DNA from: Limnobacter litoralis
GTDB lineage: Bacteria > Pseudomonadota > Gammaproteobacteria > Burkholderiales > Burkholderiaceae_B
Direction of reading: 5' to 3'
Assembly (NCBI RefSeq): GCF_030160455.1
Contig: NZ_BSOJ01000009.1
Coordinates: 62,001 to 126,000, forward strand
Length of the DNA: 64,000 nt
The translations under genes were made by a program, and so were the position numbers. Under the pieces are notes generated by a model, which worked only from the letters and a program-made list of their open reading frames with translations, was not told where the DNA came from and made no database searches. Of the stretch, positions 44,802 to 54,666 are shown piece by piece (within the stretch, counting starts at the first letter, position 1; every line of letters starts with the position of its first letter).

Positions 44802-45116
44802 TTAGCGCTGAATTTTTCCGGTGATGATGTCTTTGTACATCACCCAGTCGCCCATGAAACTGTACAACGGATGCTTGAATGTGGCGGGCCGGTTTTTCTC
44901 GAAGAAAAAGTGCCCGACCCAGGCGAAGGCATAGCCACTGAGCAAGCCGTACAACAGCCAAATCAGCCCAGCGCCAGTGAGTAACTTGAACAGGCAAAAT
45001 AGAGCCAATGTAGAGCCAACGAAATGCAATCTGCGACAAGTCAGGTTGCTGTGCTCGGCCAGATAGAACGGATAAAAATCGGCGAAAGTCTGAAATCGGT
45101 TGCCCTGTTTTGGCAT
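44802..45116 (-). CDS. DUF962/Mpo1-like membrane protein
   Basis: A 104-residue protein with two hydrophobic helices and the conserved His/Asn-rich motifs of the DUF962 family: FYLAEHSNLTCRRLHFVGS and WVGHFFFEKNRPATFKHP. The yeast relative Mpo1 is an iron-dependent dioxygenase that shortens 2-hydroxy fatty acids; in bacteria the role is not settled. ATG 45116 has GGAG eight bases upstream, so it is preferred to the ATG at 45134. It converges on der with five bases between. Confidence 0.88.
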   Translation of the reverse strand: MPKQGNRFQTFADFYPFYLAEHSNLTCRRLHFVGSTLALFCLFKLLTGAGLIWLLYGLLSGYAFAWVGHFFFEKNRPATFKHPLYSFMGDWVMYKDIITGKIQR

Positions 45117-45256
45117 TTTATGGTCTCCATGCATCGGTTTTTAGGTGTTTTATGTAGTGTAGCCGAATGGCCGCTTCAAAATGCACTTGAAAGAATGCCT
45201 GTATGCGTTACGATAGATCAAGCCGTCTACATAACAACCATCAAGGAGGAAGGTCG

Positions 45257-45739
45257 ATGCAAGTCAAGGAAATATTGAGGGTCAAAGGCAATACGCTTTT
45301 TACTGTCACACCAGACACCCGTCTGTCTGACTGCGTTGTCACCATGGCCGAGCATGACGTAGGTTCCCTGGTGGTCATGGACAAAGGTGTTGTCGCAGGT
45401 ATTGTGACTTTTCGTGAGGTCATTGCGATTCTTGCAAAACGTCAAAAGGAACATCGCACCGGGCCCACCCCGCCTGTGTCTGAAATTTTCGTCAATGAGG
45501 TGATGAACCCCAGCCCTACGGTTGCGGCGCTGAACATGGAAGTAGATGCCCTGCGCAAGCTCATGCTCGAAACCCATCAGCGCTATCTGCCTGTGCTGGA
45601 TGGTTCCACACTGTGTGGCGTTATTTCATTCCACGACGTGGCCAAAGCAGTGCTTGAAGAGCAAAGTTTCGAGAATAAAATGTTGAAGGGCTACATTCGT
45701 GACTGGCCTATGGAAGAAGAGAGTAGTTCAAACTCATAG
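45257..45739 (+). CDS. CBS-domain pair protein
   Basis: A 160-residue protein made almost only of two CBS domains (about 8-60 and 78-140), with DVGSLVVMDKGVVAGIVTFREV and RYLPVLDGSTLCGVISFHDV. Such proteins sense adenosine nucleotides or act as small regulatory modules. The start is set by GGAGG seven bases upstream of ATG 45257. The flavoprotein gene follows within a few bases. Confidence 0.93.
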   Translation: MQVKEILRVKGNTLFTVTPDTRLSDCVVTMAEHDVGSLVVMDKGVVAGIVTFREVIAILAKRQKEHRTGPTPPVSEIFVNEVMNPSPTVAALNMEVDALRKLMLETHQRYLPVLDGSTLCGVISFHDVAKAVLEEQSFENKMLKGYIRDWPMEEESSSNS

Positions 45740-45742
45740 CAG

Positions 45743-46792
45743 TTGGTGAGCGCAGTGAAAAAAAATATCGCGGTGATTGGGGCGGGGCTTGCCGGGCTGG
45801 CCTGTGCCAGAGAACTTGGCAAAGGCGGGCATCAGGTCTGTATTTTCGAAAAAAGCAGAGGGGCAGGAGGGCGTATTTCCACGCGCTGGACCGACCGTGA
45901 TCTGAACCCACCTGTGGGTTTTGATCACGGTGCCCAATACATTCACGCCCGATCGCCCAGCTTCAGTGCCCTCATGGAGGCCGCGCAGGCAGCAGGGGCA
46001 GCCAAGGTCTGGAACGGGCGCGTGGTTCATCTGGCTTATGGCGTGCAGTCTGAAGAGCAGCCAGCCCGAAGCGCCCGCTGGGTAGGTGTCCCCGGAATGA
46101 CCAGCCTGGCCCGATTTCTGGCTGGCGATGCGGATCTTCAGTTACAAAAAAAGGTAACTGAGGTGGTTCGTCAAGGCGACACCCACACCCTGAAAATTGT
46201 CAAAACCGATGGCACGGTGGAGTCCCGAAGCGGATTCGACTTTGTGGTGTCGGCCATTCCTGCCGAACAGACAGCCCAGTTGTTTTCGGCCAAAATCGAT
46301 TCGCTTGCCGATGCGGCCATGCAGGTTACCTCAGAGGTGAACTGGACCGTCATGGTCAGTTTTGCCAATCGCACCCCCGTCAATTTTGACGGTGCTTTTG
46401 TGGCGGACAGTCCTTTGGGGTGGATTTGTCGTGACTCCTCCAAGCCGGGTCGTGCAGCGGGTGAGCGCTGGGTTCTGCAAGCAACCTCAGACTGGTCCTC
46501 CCTGCACAAGGATTATCCCAAGGAAGTGGTGGCAGACTTGCTAATGGACGTTTTCATGTCCTTGATCGGCAAGCAAATCGAACCGCTCGATTTGACCGCC
46601 CACCGCTGGCTGTACGGTGTGCCTTCCAATCCCTTGACTGAACGTTTTTTCGTTGACATGTCGGCTTCAGTGGCTGCATGCGGCGACTGGCTGTGCGGAA
46701 GCAGCGCCGAATCCGCATTTTCGAGCGGTGAAGCACTTGGGCAGGTACTCAGTCGCCATTTTGAAGCGCAACTGTCCGGTTCTTCAGCCTGA
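45743..46792 (+). CDS. FAD-dependent oxidoreductase (renalase-like amine oxidase family)
   Basis: A 349-residue soluble flavoprotein with an N-terminal Rossmann FAD-binding motif (NIAVIGAGLAGLACAREL) and EKSRGAGGRISTRW, typical of the NAD(P)-binding/renalase-like amine oxidase group. The C-terminus has CGDWLCGSSAESAFSSGEALG, the second FAD-contact motif. Substrate unknown. The start is uncertain among TTG 45743, GTG 45746 and GTG 45755; all are within 12 bases. It is probably co-transcribed with the CBS gene. Confidence 0.88.
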   Translation: MVSAVKKNIAVIGAGLAGLACARELGKGGHQVCIFEKSRGAGGRISTRWTDRDLNPPVGFDHGAQYIHARSPSFSALMEAAQAAGAAKVWNGRVVHLAYGVQSEEQPARSARWVGVPGMTSLARFLAGDADLQLQKKVTEVVRQGDTHTLKIVKTDGTVESRSGFDFVVSAIPAEQTAQLFSAKIDSLADAAMQVTSEVNWTVMVSFANRTPVNFDGAFVADSPLGWICRDSSKPGRAAGERWVLQATSDWSSLHKDYPKEVVADLLMDVFMSLIGKQIEPLDLTAHRWLYGVPSNPLTERFFVDMSASVAACGDWLCGSSAESAFSSGEALGQVLSRHFEAQLSGSSA

Positions 46793-46844
46793 TTTGACAG
46801 GCAGAATCCGTTAAAATGCGCCTTTAATCATTGGATTTCGCAAC

Positions 46845-47951
46845 ATGTCGAATAGCAGCCTAGGTCATTTGTTTGTTGTCAGCAACTTCGGTGAAAGCCA
46901 CGGGCCTGCCATTGGATGCGTTGTGGATGGATGTCCCCCAGGTTTGCCGCTGTGTGAAGCTGACTTGCAAGCGGATCTGGATCGACGCAAGCCTGGTACT
47001 TCCAGGCATGTGACACAGCGCCAAGAGGGCGATCAAGTCGAAATTCTGTCTGGCGTATTTGAAGGGGTCACCACCGGTGCGCCGATTGGTCTTTTGATTC
47101 GCAATCAGGATCAGCGCAGCAAAGACTATGGCAACATCGTGGACAGCTTTCGTCCTGGCCACGCGGATTACACCTACTGGCACAAATACGGCATTCGAGA
47201 TCACCGCGGTGGCGGCCGTTCCTCTGCCCGAATGACAGCACCCATGGTGGCTGCAGGTGCCATCGCCAAGAAATGGCTGGCAATGCAGTTTGGCATTGTG
47301 GTTCGTGGCTGCATGACTCAAATTGGCGATGTGGAAATACCGTTTCAGTCCTGGGAAGAGGTTGCTAAAAACCCGTTTTTTGCACCCAACGCCACAGTCG
47401 TGGATTCACTGGAAAGTTACATGGATGCACTGCGCAAGTCGGGCGACTCCTGTGGTGCCGGGTTGCGTGTTCAGGCCACTGGTGTGCCGGTGGGTTGGGG
47501 CTCGCCCCTGTACGACAAGCTCGATGCCGACATTGCGCATGCCATGATGAGCATCAATGCCGTGAAAGGCGTGGAGATCGGCGCTGGTTTCGGTTGCATC
47601 ACTCAGAAAGGTTCTGAACACGGTGATGAAATGTCACTTGACGGGTTTGGGTCCAACCACGCTGGTGGTGTATTGGGTGGCATTTCAACAGGCCAGGACA
47701 TCGAAGTGCGCATGGCCATCAAACCCACATCCAGCATCCGATTGCCAAGAAATTCCATCAACAAAGCGGGTGAGCCGGTGGTTGTCGAAACCTTTGGTCG
47801 TCACGATCCTTGCGTGGGCATCCGTGCGACACCGATTGCCGAAGCGATGCTGGCATTGGTCTTGATCGATCACGCCTTGATGCACAGGGCCCAATGCGCC
47901 GACGTGCGGGTTGATACGCCGGTTGTACCCGCCGGTCGTTCTGACTACTAG
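46845..47951 (+). CDS. aroC: Chorismate synthase
   Basis: A 368-residue FMN-dependent enzyme of the last shikimate step (EPSP to chorismate). It has the family signatures [19 protein letters not shown], the [10 protein letters not shown]-type segment and [20 protein letters not shown]. It supplies the aromatic branch that includes trpF, trpB and trpA downstream in this window. The MFS gene starts eight bases after its stop. Confidence 0.98.
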   Translation: MSNSSLGHLFVVSNFGESHGPAIGCVVDGCPPGLPLCEADLQADLDRRKPGTSRHVTQRQEGDQVEILSGVFEGVTTGAPIGLLIRNQDQRSKDYGNIVDSFRPGHADYTYWHKYGIRDHRGGGRSSARMTAPMVAAGAIAKKWLAMQFGIVVRGCMTQIGDVEIPFQSWEEVAKNPFFAPNATVVDSLESYMDALRKSGDSCGAGLRVQATGVPVGWGSPLYDKLDADIAHAMMSINAVKGVEIGAGFGCITQKGSEHGDEMSLDGFGSNHAGGVLGGISTGQDIEVRMAIKPTSSIRLPRNSINKAGEPVVVETFGRHDPCVGIRATPIAEAMLALVLIDHALMHRAQCADVRVDTPVVPAGRSDY

Positions 47952-47959
47952 CGGTATCC

Positions 47960-49135
47960 GTGCAGTCCCGCTGGATCGCCAGCTTTTATGCGGCGTACTT
48001 CGCCTTTGTCGGGCTGTACTCTCCTTTTCTGGGTCCTTACCTCAAACTCAAAGGCCACACACTTGAACTGATCGCCCTGGCGCTCGGGTTGATGCAGGTG
48101 ATGCGCATTTTCGGGCCTTTCCTTTGGGGGTGGGTCGCCGATCATTCTGCCAATCGTGTGGTCTGGATTCGCTTGGGGTCTATCGGTGGTCTGGCGTTCG
48201 CGGCCTTGGCTTTTGCGGGTGTTAATCAGTCGCTTTGGCTGGTGGTCATGTTGATCATTCTGAATTTTTTCATTTCAGGACTGGTGCCTTTGTCAGATTC
48301 CCATGCGATGGACAGTTGCGGTGGGTCTGCCGGGCAATACGGACGGATGCGTTTGTTTGGCTCGCTGGGTTTTATCGCCAGTGTGGTGCTGTTTGGGCAA
48401 TATGCGCAGCATTTCGGCTTGTACAGTTATCCGTTGTGGGCGGTGGCCACTCTGGTGTTGGCGGTTACTGCAGCCTGGAATTTCAGAGAGCCTGTGCATC
48501 ACCACGTTGACCCGGAAGGCCAGGGCGGGCAGGGTGCACCGTCATGGCCGCAGTTGCTCCGACACATGTTGGGCCCTCGCCGAATGCAGTTGTTCTGGCT
48601 GGGCGGCTTTTTCATGATTTTTGCGCATGGCGTCTTTTACGCCTTCCTGTCGCTTTATCTGCTCAAATTCAGTTATGGCGAATCTTCCATCGGCCTGCTG
48701 TGGGGGTTTGGCGTGCTGTGCGAAGTCGGGTTCTTCGCGCTTCAGTCTCATGTTTTTCATCGCCTGAAACTGGTGAACTGGCTGTGCATTTCATTTGCCG
48801 CCTGCGCGGTGCGCTTCTGGTTGGTGGCCCTGTATCCTGAATTGTGGTGGGTGGTGGCTTTTTCCCAAAGTCTGCATTGCCTGACCTTTGCGGCGCATCA
48901 CACAGCCTGTGTGGCCTGGTTGCGTCATGAATTGCCACGCAAGCTGTGGGTTCGCGGGCAGGCCTTGTATGCCACCATTGCCTATGGGCTGGGCGGAACA
49001 GCAGGCACGTTTGCAGGCCGATGGGTCTGGTCATCCATTTCACCCCAGTGGGCGTTTGGCATGGCAGGTTGTGCGGGGTTTGTCGCCTTGTTGATTGGTT
49101 TGCACCTGCGTCAATTGATGTATAAATCGATTTAA
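47960..49135 (+). CDS. MFS transporter, HcaT/LacY-like group
   Basis: A 391-residue inner-membrane protein with 12 predicted helices. It has GLYSPFLGPYLKLKGH at the first periplasmic loop and the cytoplasmic loop 2-3 motif WGWVADHSANR, which is typical of the PPP (3-phenylpropionate transporter, HcaT-like) subgroup. The substrate is not determined by sequence. GTG start; closely follows aroC. Confidence 0.88.
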   Translation: MQSRWIASFYAAYFAFVGLYSPFLGPYLKLKGHTLELIALALGLMQVMRIFGPFLWGWVADHSANRVVWIRLGSIGGLAFAALAFAGVNQSLWLVVMLIILNFFISGLVPLSDSHAMDSCGGSAGQYGRMRLFGSLGFIASVVLFGQYAQHFGLYSYPLWAVATLVLAVTAAWNFREPVHHHVDPEGQGGQGAPSWPQLLRHMLGPRRMQLFWLGGFFMIFAHGVFYAFLSLYLLKFSYGESSIGLLWGFGVLCEVGFFALQSHVFHRLKLVNWLCISFAACAVRFWLVALYPELWWVVAFSQSLHCLTFAAHHTACVAWLRHELPRKLWVRGQALYATIAYGLGGTAGTFAGRWVWSSISPQWAFGMAGCAGFVALLIGLHLRQLMYKSI

Positions 49136-49164
49136 ATATTGTGATAGAAAACGGAATGTCCTGA

Positions 49165-50016
49165 ATGAATTCGATGAGCCTGATTGTCCGATTGACAAAG
49201 CGTGCCCTGTTGATGGGCGTAAGTAGCCTGTTGGTGCTGCCTTTGAGCGGTTGTTTGACCACGCAAACCACCAATGCCGGTGAAGTGGGCGTGACCCGAC
49301 AGCAATTCGTGTTGGTGAGTTCCCAAGAGGTCGACGCCAGTGCCCAGAAGGCCTATGCGCAGGTGCTAGCCAAGGCCTCTGCAGAGGGCAAACTGAACCG
49401 CAACCCACAGGAAGTGACACGGGTGAGGGCAGTTGCACGGCGCTTGATCGCGCAGACAGGCGCTTTTCGGGCCGATGCCCCCAACTGGAAATGGGAGGTG
49501 AATGTGCTGACTTCCCCTGAATTGAATGCCTGGTGTATGGCGGGCGGAAAAATTGCGGTCTACACGGCCTTGCTTGAGAAGCTCAACCTGACCGACGATG
49601 AACTGGCTGCAGTGATGGGTCACGAGATCGCCCACGCCTTGCGCGAACACACACGCGAGCGAGTTTCACAGCAAATGGCAACCAATCTCGGGCTGAACAT
49701 CTTGTCAGCCGGTTTGGGTTTGTCGGCGGGTGTCAGTGATCTGGCTGGTCAGGTTCTGAATGTGACAGTGGCTCTGCCTTACAGTCGGGAGCATGAAACC
49801 GAAGCGGATCGAATTGGAGTAGAGCTTGCCGCCAGAGCGGGCTACAACCCGAGAGCGGCCATCAGCCTTTGGCAGAAAATGGAGCAGGTAGGGGGTGGTG
49901 CACCGCCCGAGCTGCTGTCTACCCATCCGTCACCTGAACGGCGCATGCAGGACCTTGAGGTGTACTCTCAAAGGGTATTCCCCTTGTACGAGCAGGCAAG
50001 AAAGCGGTCCCAGTAG
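49165..50016 (+). CDS. M48 family metallopeptidase lipoprotein
   Basis: A 283-residue zinc protease with an N-terminal lipoprotein signal (lipobox LSGC, near residue 29). The HEIAH zinc motif is in VMGHEIAHALREHTRE and the third ligand region is EHETEADRIGVELAA. It belongs to the LoiP/BepA type periplasmic proteases of the envelope. ATGAATTCG is used as the start; a second ATG lies three codons on. Confidence 0.94.
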   Translation: MNSMSLIVRLTKRALLMGVSSLLVLPLSGCLTTQTTNAGEVGVTRQQFVLVSSQEVDASAQKAYAQVLAKASAEGKLNRNPQEVTRVRAVARRLIAQTGAFRADAPNWKWEVNVLTSPELNAWCMAGGKIAVYTALLEKLNLTDDELAAVMGHEIAHALREHTRERVSQQMATNLGLNILSAGLGLSAGVSDLAGQVLNVTVALPYSREHETEADRIGVELAARAGYNPRAAISLWQKMEQVGGGAPPELLSTHPSPERRMQDLEVYSQRVFPLYEQARKRSQ

Positions 50017-50099
50017 GCAGGCCGATATGGCATAATAACAAGTTAACTTGAATGTAATTTTCGCCTCACTTGGAGGCAGATTCGGGGTCCGATTCAAAA

Positions 50100-51500
50100 A
50101 TGGCAAAGACACTTTACGACAAGCTTTGGGAAAGTCACGTTGTTCGCACAGAGGCGGATGGCACATCCCTGATTTACATTGACCGCCACCTTCTTCACGA
50201 AGTGACAAGCCCCCAAGCCTTTGAAGGGCTAGAGCTGGCGGGTCGTGATCTCTGGCGCAACAGCGCCAACCTGGCCGTGGTGGATCACAACGTGCCTACC
50301 ACTGACCGAAGCAAGGGCATTGCCGATGCCACCTCCCGATTGCAGGTTGAAACGTTGGACAAGAACGCGAAGGCGCACCATCTGACCTACTTTGACATCA
50401 AGGATCAGCGGCAAGGTATTGTGCACGTGATCGGGCCTGAGCAGGGTGCAACCTTGCCAGGCATGACCGTGGTGTGCGGCGATTCCCACACCAGTACGCA
50501 TGGCGCTTTGGGTGCTTTGGCCTTTGGTATTGGCACTTCTGAGGTGGAGCATGTCATGGCCACCCAGTGTTTGATCATGAAAAAGTCCAAAAACATGCTG
50601 GTTCGTGTTGAAGGCGAACTGGGTGCCGGTGTGGGCGCCAAAGACGTGATTCTGGCTGTCATTGGTAAGATCGGCACAGCAGGTGGCACGGGTTACGCCA
50701 TTGAGTTCGCAGGGTCCGCCATCCGTGGTCTGTCTGTCGAAGGGCGCATGACTCTGTGCAACATGGCCATTGAGGCTGGTGCAAGGTCTGGCATGGTTGC
50801 CGTAGATGAAAAAACCATTGATTACGTGAAAGGCAAGCCGTTCAGCCCCAAAGGCAACGATTGGGAAACGGCAGTGGCCTACTGGAACACCCTGCATTCT
50901 GACGCGGGTGCCAGCTTTGACAAGGTGGTCGAACTGAGCGCTGAAGACATTCTCCCGCAGGTGACTTGGGGTACATCGCCCGAGATGGTCACCGATGTGC
51001 ATGGGCAAGTGCCGAATCCGGCGCAAGAATCTGACCCGGTTCGCAAAGGCAGTATCGAGCGCGCTTTGCAGTACATGAATTTGAAAGCGGATCAAAAGAT
51101 CGAAGAGATTGCCATCGACAAGGTGTTTATTGGCAGCTGTACCAACTCGAGAATTGAAGACCTGCGCCAAGCTGCAGCGGTCATCAAGGGCCGCAAGAAG
51201 GCCAGCAGCGTCAAGCTCGCCATGGTGGTGCCCGGTTCAGGTCTGGTCAAGGCTCAAGCCGAGCAGGAAGGTCTTGACAAAATATTTCTGGAAGCTGGCT
51301 TTGAATGGCGTGAACCGGGTTGTTCCATGTGTCTGGCCATGAATGCCGACCGCTTGGAGCCGGGTGAGCGTTGTGCGTCCACCAGCAACCGAAATTTTGA
51401 AGGCCGTCAGGGTGCTGGCGGCAGAACCCATTTGGTCAGTCCTGCCATGGCTGCAGCCGCTGCAATTGCAGGCCACTTCGTTGATTCAAGAAATTTCTGA
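50100..51500 (+). CDS. leuC: 3-isopropylmalate dehydratase large subunit
   Basis: A 466-residue aconitase-family enzyme that isomerises 2- to 3-isopropylmalate with LeuD in leucine synthesis. Fe-S ligands lie in [10 protein letters not shown] and GCSMCLAMN. Start [15 protein letters not shown] at 50100 matches the family; the longer frame from 50070 adds a non-conserved leader. leuC, an entericidin gene, leuD and leuB form one tight operon. No leucine-rich leader peptide was found upstream. Confidence 0.98.
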   Translation: MAKTLYDKLWESHVVRTEADGTSLIYIDRHLLHEVTSPQAFEGLELAGRDLWRNSANLAVVDHNVPTTDRSKGIADATSRLQVETLDKNAKAHHLTYFDIKDQRQGIVHVIGPEQGATLPGMTVVCGDSHTSTHGALGALAFGIGTSEVEHVMATQCLIMKKSKNMLVRVEGELGAGVGAKDVILAVIGKIGTAGGTGYAIEFAGSAIRGLSVEGRMTLCNMAIEAGARSGMVAVDEKTIDYVKGKPFSPKGNDWETAVAYWNTLHSDAGASFDKVVELSAEDILPQVTWGTSPEMVTDVHGQVPNPAQESDPVRKGSIERALQYMNLKADQKIEEIAIDKVFIGSCTNSRIEDLRQAAAVIKGRKKASSVKLAMVVPGSGLVKAQAEQEGLDKIFLEAGFEWREPGCSMCLAMNADRLEPGERCASTSNRNFEGRQGAGGRTHLVSPAMAAAAAIAGHFVDSRNF

Positions 51501-51512
51501 GGAGATTGAACT

Positions 51513-51647
51513 ATGCGCTTGTTTTCAATTGTAATTATGGCTGCTTTTGTGTGGGCACTTTCTGCTTGCAATACCATCGAGGGCATGGGAAAGGACATCA
51601 AACAAGCTGGCAACGGAATTGAAAAGGCTGCAGACCGCAGCAAGTAA
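51513..51647 (+). CDS. Entericidin A/B family lipoprotein
   Basis: A 44-residue lipoprotein between leuC and leuD. It has the signal [18 protein letters not shown] with lipobox LSAC, then a short mature peptide [19 protein letters not shown] typical of entericidins (small toxin/antidote-like envelope lipoproteins). GGAG precedes the ATG. It is 12 bases after leuC and 13 bases before leuD. Its presence in this operon is known in Burkholderiales; the link to leucine synthesis is not understood. Confidence 0.92.
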   Translation: MRLFSIVIMAAFVWALSACNTIEGMGKDIKQAGNGIEKAADRSK

Positions 51648-51660
51648 ACTGGATCTAAAC

Positions 51661-52302
51661 ATGGACAAATTTGTGAAGCACACGGGAGTTGCCGTGGCAT
51701 TGAATCGGGCCAACGTGGACACCGATGCCATTATCCCCAAGCAATTTCTGAAGTCGATCAAGCGCACCGGCTTTGGGGTGCATCTGTTTGACGGGTGGCG
51801 TTATCTCGACGAAGGCCAACCGGGGGTGGACTGCAGCAAGCGCCCGCTTAATCCCGAGTTTGAGTTGAATCGACCTGAATTCAAAGGGGGCACAGTGCTT
51901 GTGGCTGGCCCCAACTTTGGCTGTGGCTCCTCACGCGAGCACGCGCCCTGGGCGCTGCAACAGTACGGCTTCAAAGTGATTGTTGCACCCAGCTACGCCG
52001 ATATTTTCTTCAACAATTGCTTCAAAAATGGTTTGTTACCCATTGTTTTAAAAGAAGAAGAGATCAAGCGCATTTTTGCAGCCATCGAAAAGTCGCCCGG
52101 TCTGACGATGACGGTTGACCTCGAGTCTCAGCAGGTTGAAATCGACAGCATGCGTTTTTCATTTGATGTTGAGCCGTTCCGCAAGCACTGCCTGATGAAC
52201 GGGCTGGATGACATTGGCCTCACCTTGAATCACGCTGATGAAATCAAGGCTTTTGAAGCCAAACGGTTGGCCAGCCAGCCATGGCTCGCCAACACCATCT
52301 AA
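51661..52302 (+). CDS. leuD: 3-isopropylmalate dehydratase small subunit
   Basis: A 213-residue swivel subunit of isopropylmalate isomerase. It has [16 protein letters not shown] and [17 protein letters not shown], the substrate-contact loop. The start ATG 51661 gives the family length; an upstream frame (from 51547) reads through the entericidin gene out of phase and is rejected. Confidence 0.98.
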   Translation: MDKFVKHTGVAVALNRANVDTDAIIPKQFLKSIKRTGFGVHLFDGWRYLDEGQPGVDCSKRPLNPEFELNRPEFKGGTVLVAGPNFGCGSSREHAPWALQQYGFKVIVAPSYADIFFNNCFKNGLLPIVLKEEEIKRIFAAIEKSPGLTMTVDLESQQVEIDSMRFSFDVEPFRKHCLMNGLDDIGLTLNHADEIKAFEAKRLASQPWLANTI

Positions 52303-52316
52303 ACCAAGAGAAAACA

Positions 52317-53408
52317 ATGACTTATAAAATTGCCGTACTGCCTGGTGATGGCATCGGCCCTGAAATTACAGCCCAGGCTGTTCGGGTGTTGGAGGCCTTG
52401 CGCTCTGACGGATTGAACATCGAATTCGAGCAGGCCTTGATCGGCGGTGCGGCTTATCGCGCCCATGGCGAGCCTTTGCCTGAATCAACGCTGGCATTGG
52501 CCAAGGCTTCCGATGCAGTGTTGTTTGGCTCAGTGGGCGATTTTTCACTGGATACACTGCCCAGGCATTTGCGGCCCGAGCAGGCCATTCTTGGTATTCG
52601 CAAAGCGTTGAACCTGTTCGCAAACTTCCGCCCAGCTGTGGTTTATCCAGAGTTGGCCGATGCTTCTTCCATGCGACCAGAAGTGGTTGCCGGCATGGAT
52701 ATTCTGATTGTTCGCGAGCTTACCGGCGACATTTATTTTGGTCAGCCCAGGGGTGTGCGTGAATGTCCGGATGGCCCTTTTAAAGGTCAGCGCGAAGGCT
52801 TCGACACCATGCGCTATGCCGAGGGTGAAGTGCGTCGCATTGCCCATGTCGCTTTTCAGGCCGCTCAAAAACGGGGTAAAAAATTGTGCTCCGTGGACAA
52901 GGCCAACGTGCTCGAAACCACGCAGTTCTGGCGAGACGTGGTGACGGATGTGGCCAAAGAATATCCGGAGGTCGCATTAAGCCACATGTATGTGGACAAC
53001 TGTGCCATGCAGCTTCTGAAAGATCCGAAGCAGTTTGACGTCATCGTGACGGGCAACCTGTTTGGCGATATTCTTTCGGATGAGGCATCCATGTTGACGG
53101 GTTCAATCGGAATGTTGCCTTCTGCGTCTTTGAACGAGAGCAACTTCGGCTTGTACGAGCCCATTCATGGCTCGGCGCCTGACATCGCCGGCAAAGATCT
53201 TGCGAACCCCATGGCCACGGTGCTGTCCGCAGCCATGATGCTGCGTTACACCTTTGGACTTGAAGAGTACGCGGCGCGCATTGAGCGTGCGGTGCAGGCG
53301 GTGTTGGCCAATGGCCCTAGAACAGGTGACATTTGGCGTGAAGGAAAAGAGCGGACCGGCACCTCTGGAATGGGTGGTGCCTTGTTGAAGGCGCTGGCGG
53401 CGCAGTAA
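52317..53408 (+). CDS. leuB: 3-isopropylmalate dehydrogenase
   Basis: A 363-residue NAD-dependent oxidative decarboxylase, third step of leucine synthesis. It starts [17 protein letters not shown], has the Asp-rich metal site [14 protein letters not shown] and the NAD loop [18 protein letters not shown]. It is 14 bases after leuD. asd follows after 48 bases. Confidence 0.98.
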   Translation: MTYKIAVLPGDGIGPEITAQAVRVLEALRSDGLNIEFEQALIGGAAYRAHGEPLPESTLALAKASDAVLFGSVGDFSLDTLPRHLRPEQAILGIRKALNLFANFRPAVVYPELADASSMRPEVVAGMDILIVRELTGDIYFGQPRGVRECPDGPFKGQREGFDTMRYAEGEVRRIAHVAFQAAQKRGKKLCSVDKANVLETTQFWRDVVTDVAKEYPEVALSHMYVDNCAMQLLKDPKQFDVIVTGNLFGDILSDEASMLTGSIGMLPSASLNESNFGLYEPIHGSAPDIAGKDLANPMATVLSAAMMLRYTFGLEEYAARIERAVQAVLANGPRTGDIWREGKERTGTSGMGGALLKALAAQ

Positions 53409-53456
53409 GCGCAGGCGCTGGTAACGAATTTTTAAATCGGGAACAATGGAGTAAAC

Positions 53457-54581
53457 ATGTTGAAAGTTGGCTTGGTAGGCTGGCGTGGAATGGTTGGTTC
53501 CGTGCTGATGCAGAGAATGCGCGAGGAAGGTGATTTCGGGCACTTTGAGCCGATTTTCTTCTCCACGTCCAACGCCGGTGGCGCGGCGCCCTCGTTTGTT
53601 CCGGGGGCTGGGGCACTTCAGGATGCAAACAACATTGATGCCCTGCAAAAAATGGATGTGATCCTGACCTGTCAGGGCGGCGATTACACCAATGAGGTGT
53701 TTCCAAAGCTTCGTTCTGCTGGCTGGAATGGCTACTGGATCGATGCGGCTTCAAGTCTGCGCATGAAAGACGACGCCATCATTATTCTCGATCCGGTTAA
53801 CCAAAACGTGATCGACAAAGGTTTGTCGAGCGGCGTCAAAAATTACATTGGTGGCAATTGCACGGTTTCTTTGATGCTGATGGGCTTGGGTGGTTTGTTC
53901 CAGAACAATCTGGTTGAGTGGGCCACTTCCATGACCTATCAGGCAGCTTCAGGCGCTGGCGCACAAAACATGCGTGAACTGATTGCTCAGATGGGGTCCA
54001 TCCATGCAGAGGTCAAGGGCCTTCTGGCAGACCCAGCCTCTGCCATTCTGGAAATTGATCGCAAGGTGGCTGATCATTTGAATTCGGCCGAGTACCCCAA
54101 AGATCATTTTGGGGTACCACTGGGCGGCAGTCTGATCCCCTGGATCGACAAAGACCTGGGCAACGGTCAGTCCAAAGAAGAATGGAAGGGCGGCGCTGAG
54201 ACCAACAAAATTTTGGGCAAGCCCGCCATGGGCGAGGCTGGCAGTGTGTTGATCGATGGTTTGTGTGTGCGGATCGGGGCCATGCGTTGTCATTCTCAGG
54301 CCTTGACCATCAAGCTGACCAAAGACATTCCACTGGATGAAATTTCCGACCTGCTCGCGAAGGCCAATCCTTGGGCCAGAGTGGTGCCCAACGAACGCGA
54401 GGCCTCAATGAGAGACCTGACCCCTGCTGCCGTGACTGGCCGCATGCACGTGCCTGTTGGTCGACTGCGCAAGATGGCCATGGGTGGGCAGTATTTGAGC
54501 GCATTCACGGTCGGTGACCAATTGCTATGGGGCGCGGCAGAGCCTCTGCGTCGTATGTTGAGAATCTTGATCGAACGTTGA
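53457..54581 (+). CDS. asd: Aspartate-semialdehyde dehydrogenase
   Basis: A 374-residue enzyme that reduces aspartyl phosphate to aspartate semialdehyde for lysine, threonine, methionine and diaminopimelate synthesis. The NADP-binding start is [18 protein letters not shown] and the catalytic Cys is in [17 protein letters not shown]. It is the longer gamma/beta-proteobacterial form (E. coli 367 residues). Confidence 0.98.
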   Translation: MLKVGLVGWRGMVGSVLMQRMREEGDFGHFEPIFFSTSNAGGAAPSFVPGAGALQDANNIDALQKMDVILTCQGGDYTNEVFPKLRSAGWNGYWIDAASSLRMKDDAIIILDPVNQNVIDKGLSSGVKNYIGGNCTVSLMLMGLGGLFQNNLVEWATSMTYQAASGAGAQNMRELIAQMGSIHAEVKGLLADPASAILEIDRKVADHLNSAEYPKDHFGVPLGGSLIPWIDKDLGNGQSKEEWKGGAETNKILGKPAMGEAGSVLIDGLCVRIGAMRCHSQALTIKLTKDIPLDEISDLLAKANPWARVVPNEREASMRDLTPAAVTGRMHVPVGRLRKMAMGGQYLSAFTVGDQLLWGAAEPLRRMLRILIER

Positions 54582-54666
54582 ATCAGACAACCTTGCCACC
54601 CAAAGAAAACCTGAAGGAATAATCGGGTATCTTTGAGTGGTGAATCCACTTTTCAGGAGCGAACGG

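Noticed and set aside
46794-46817. aroC promoter TTGACA ... TAAAAT
   Set aside because: Spacing of only 12 bases is too short for a sigma-70 promoter.
50229-51170. 313-codon open frame on the minus strand
   Set aside because: Antisense shadow of leuC.
51547-51660. Longer leuD start reading back to 51547
   Set aside because: The extra 38 residues run out of phase through the entericidin gene; family length and N-terminus fit ATG 51661.
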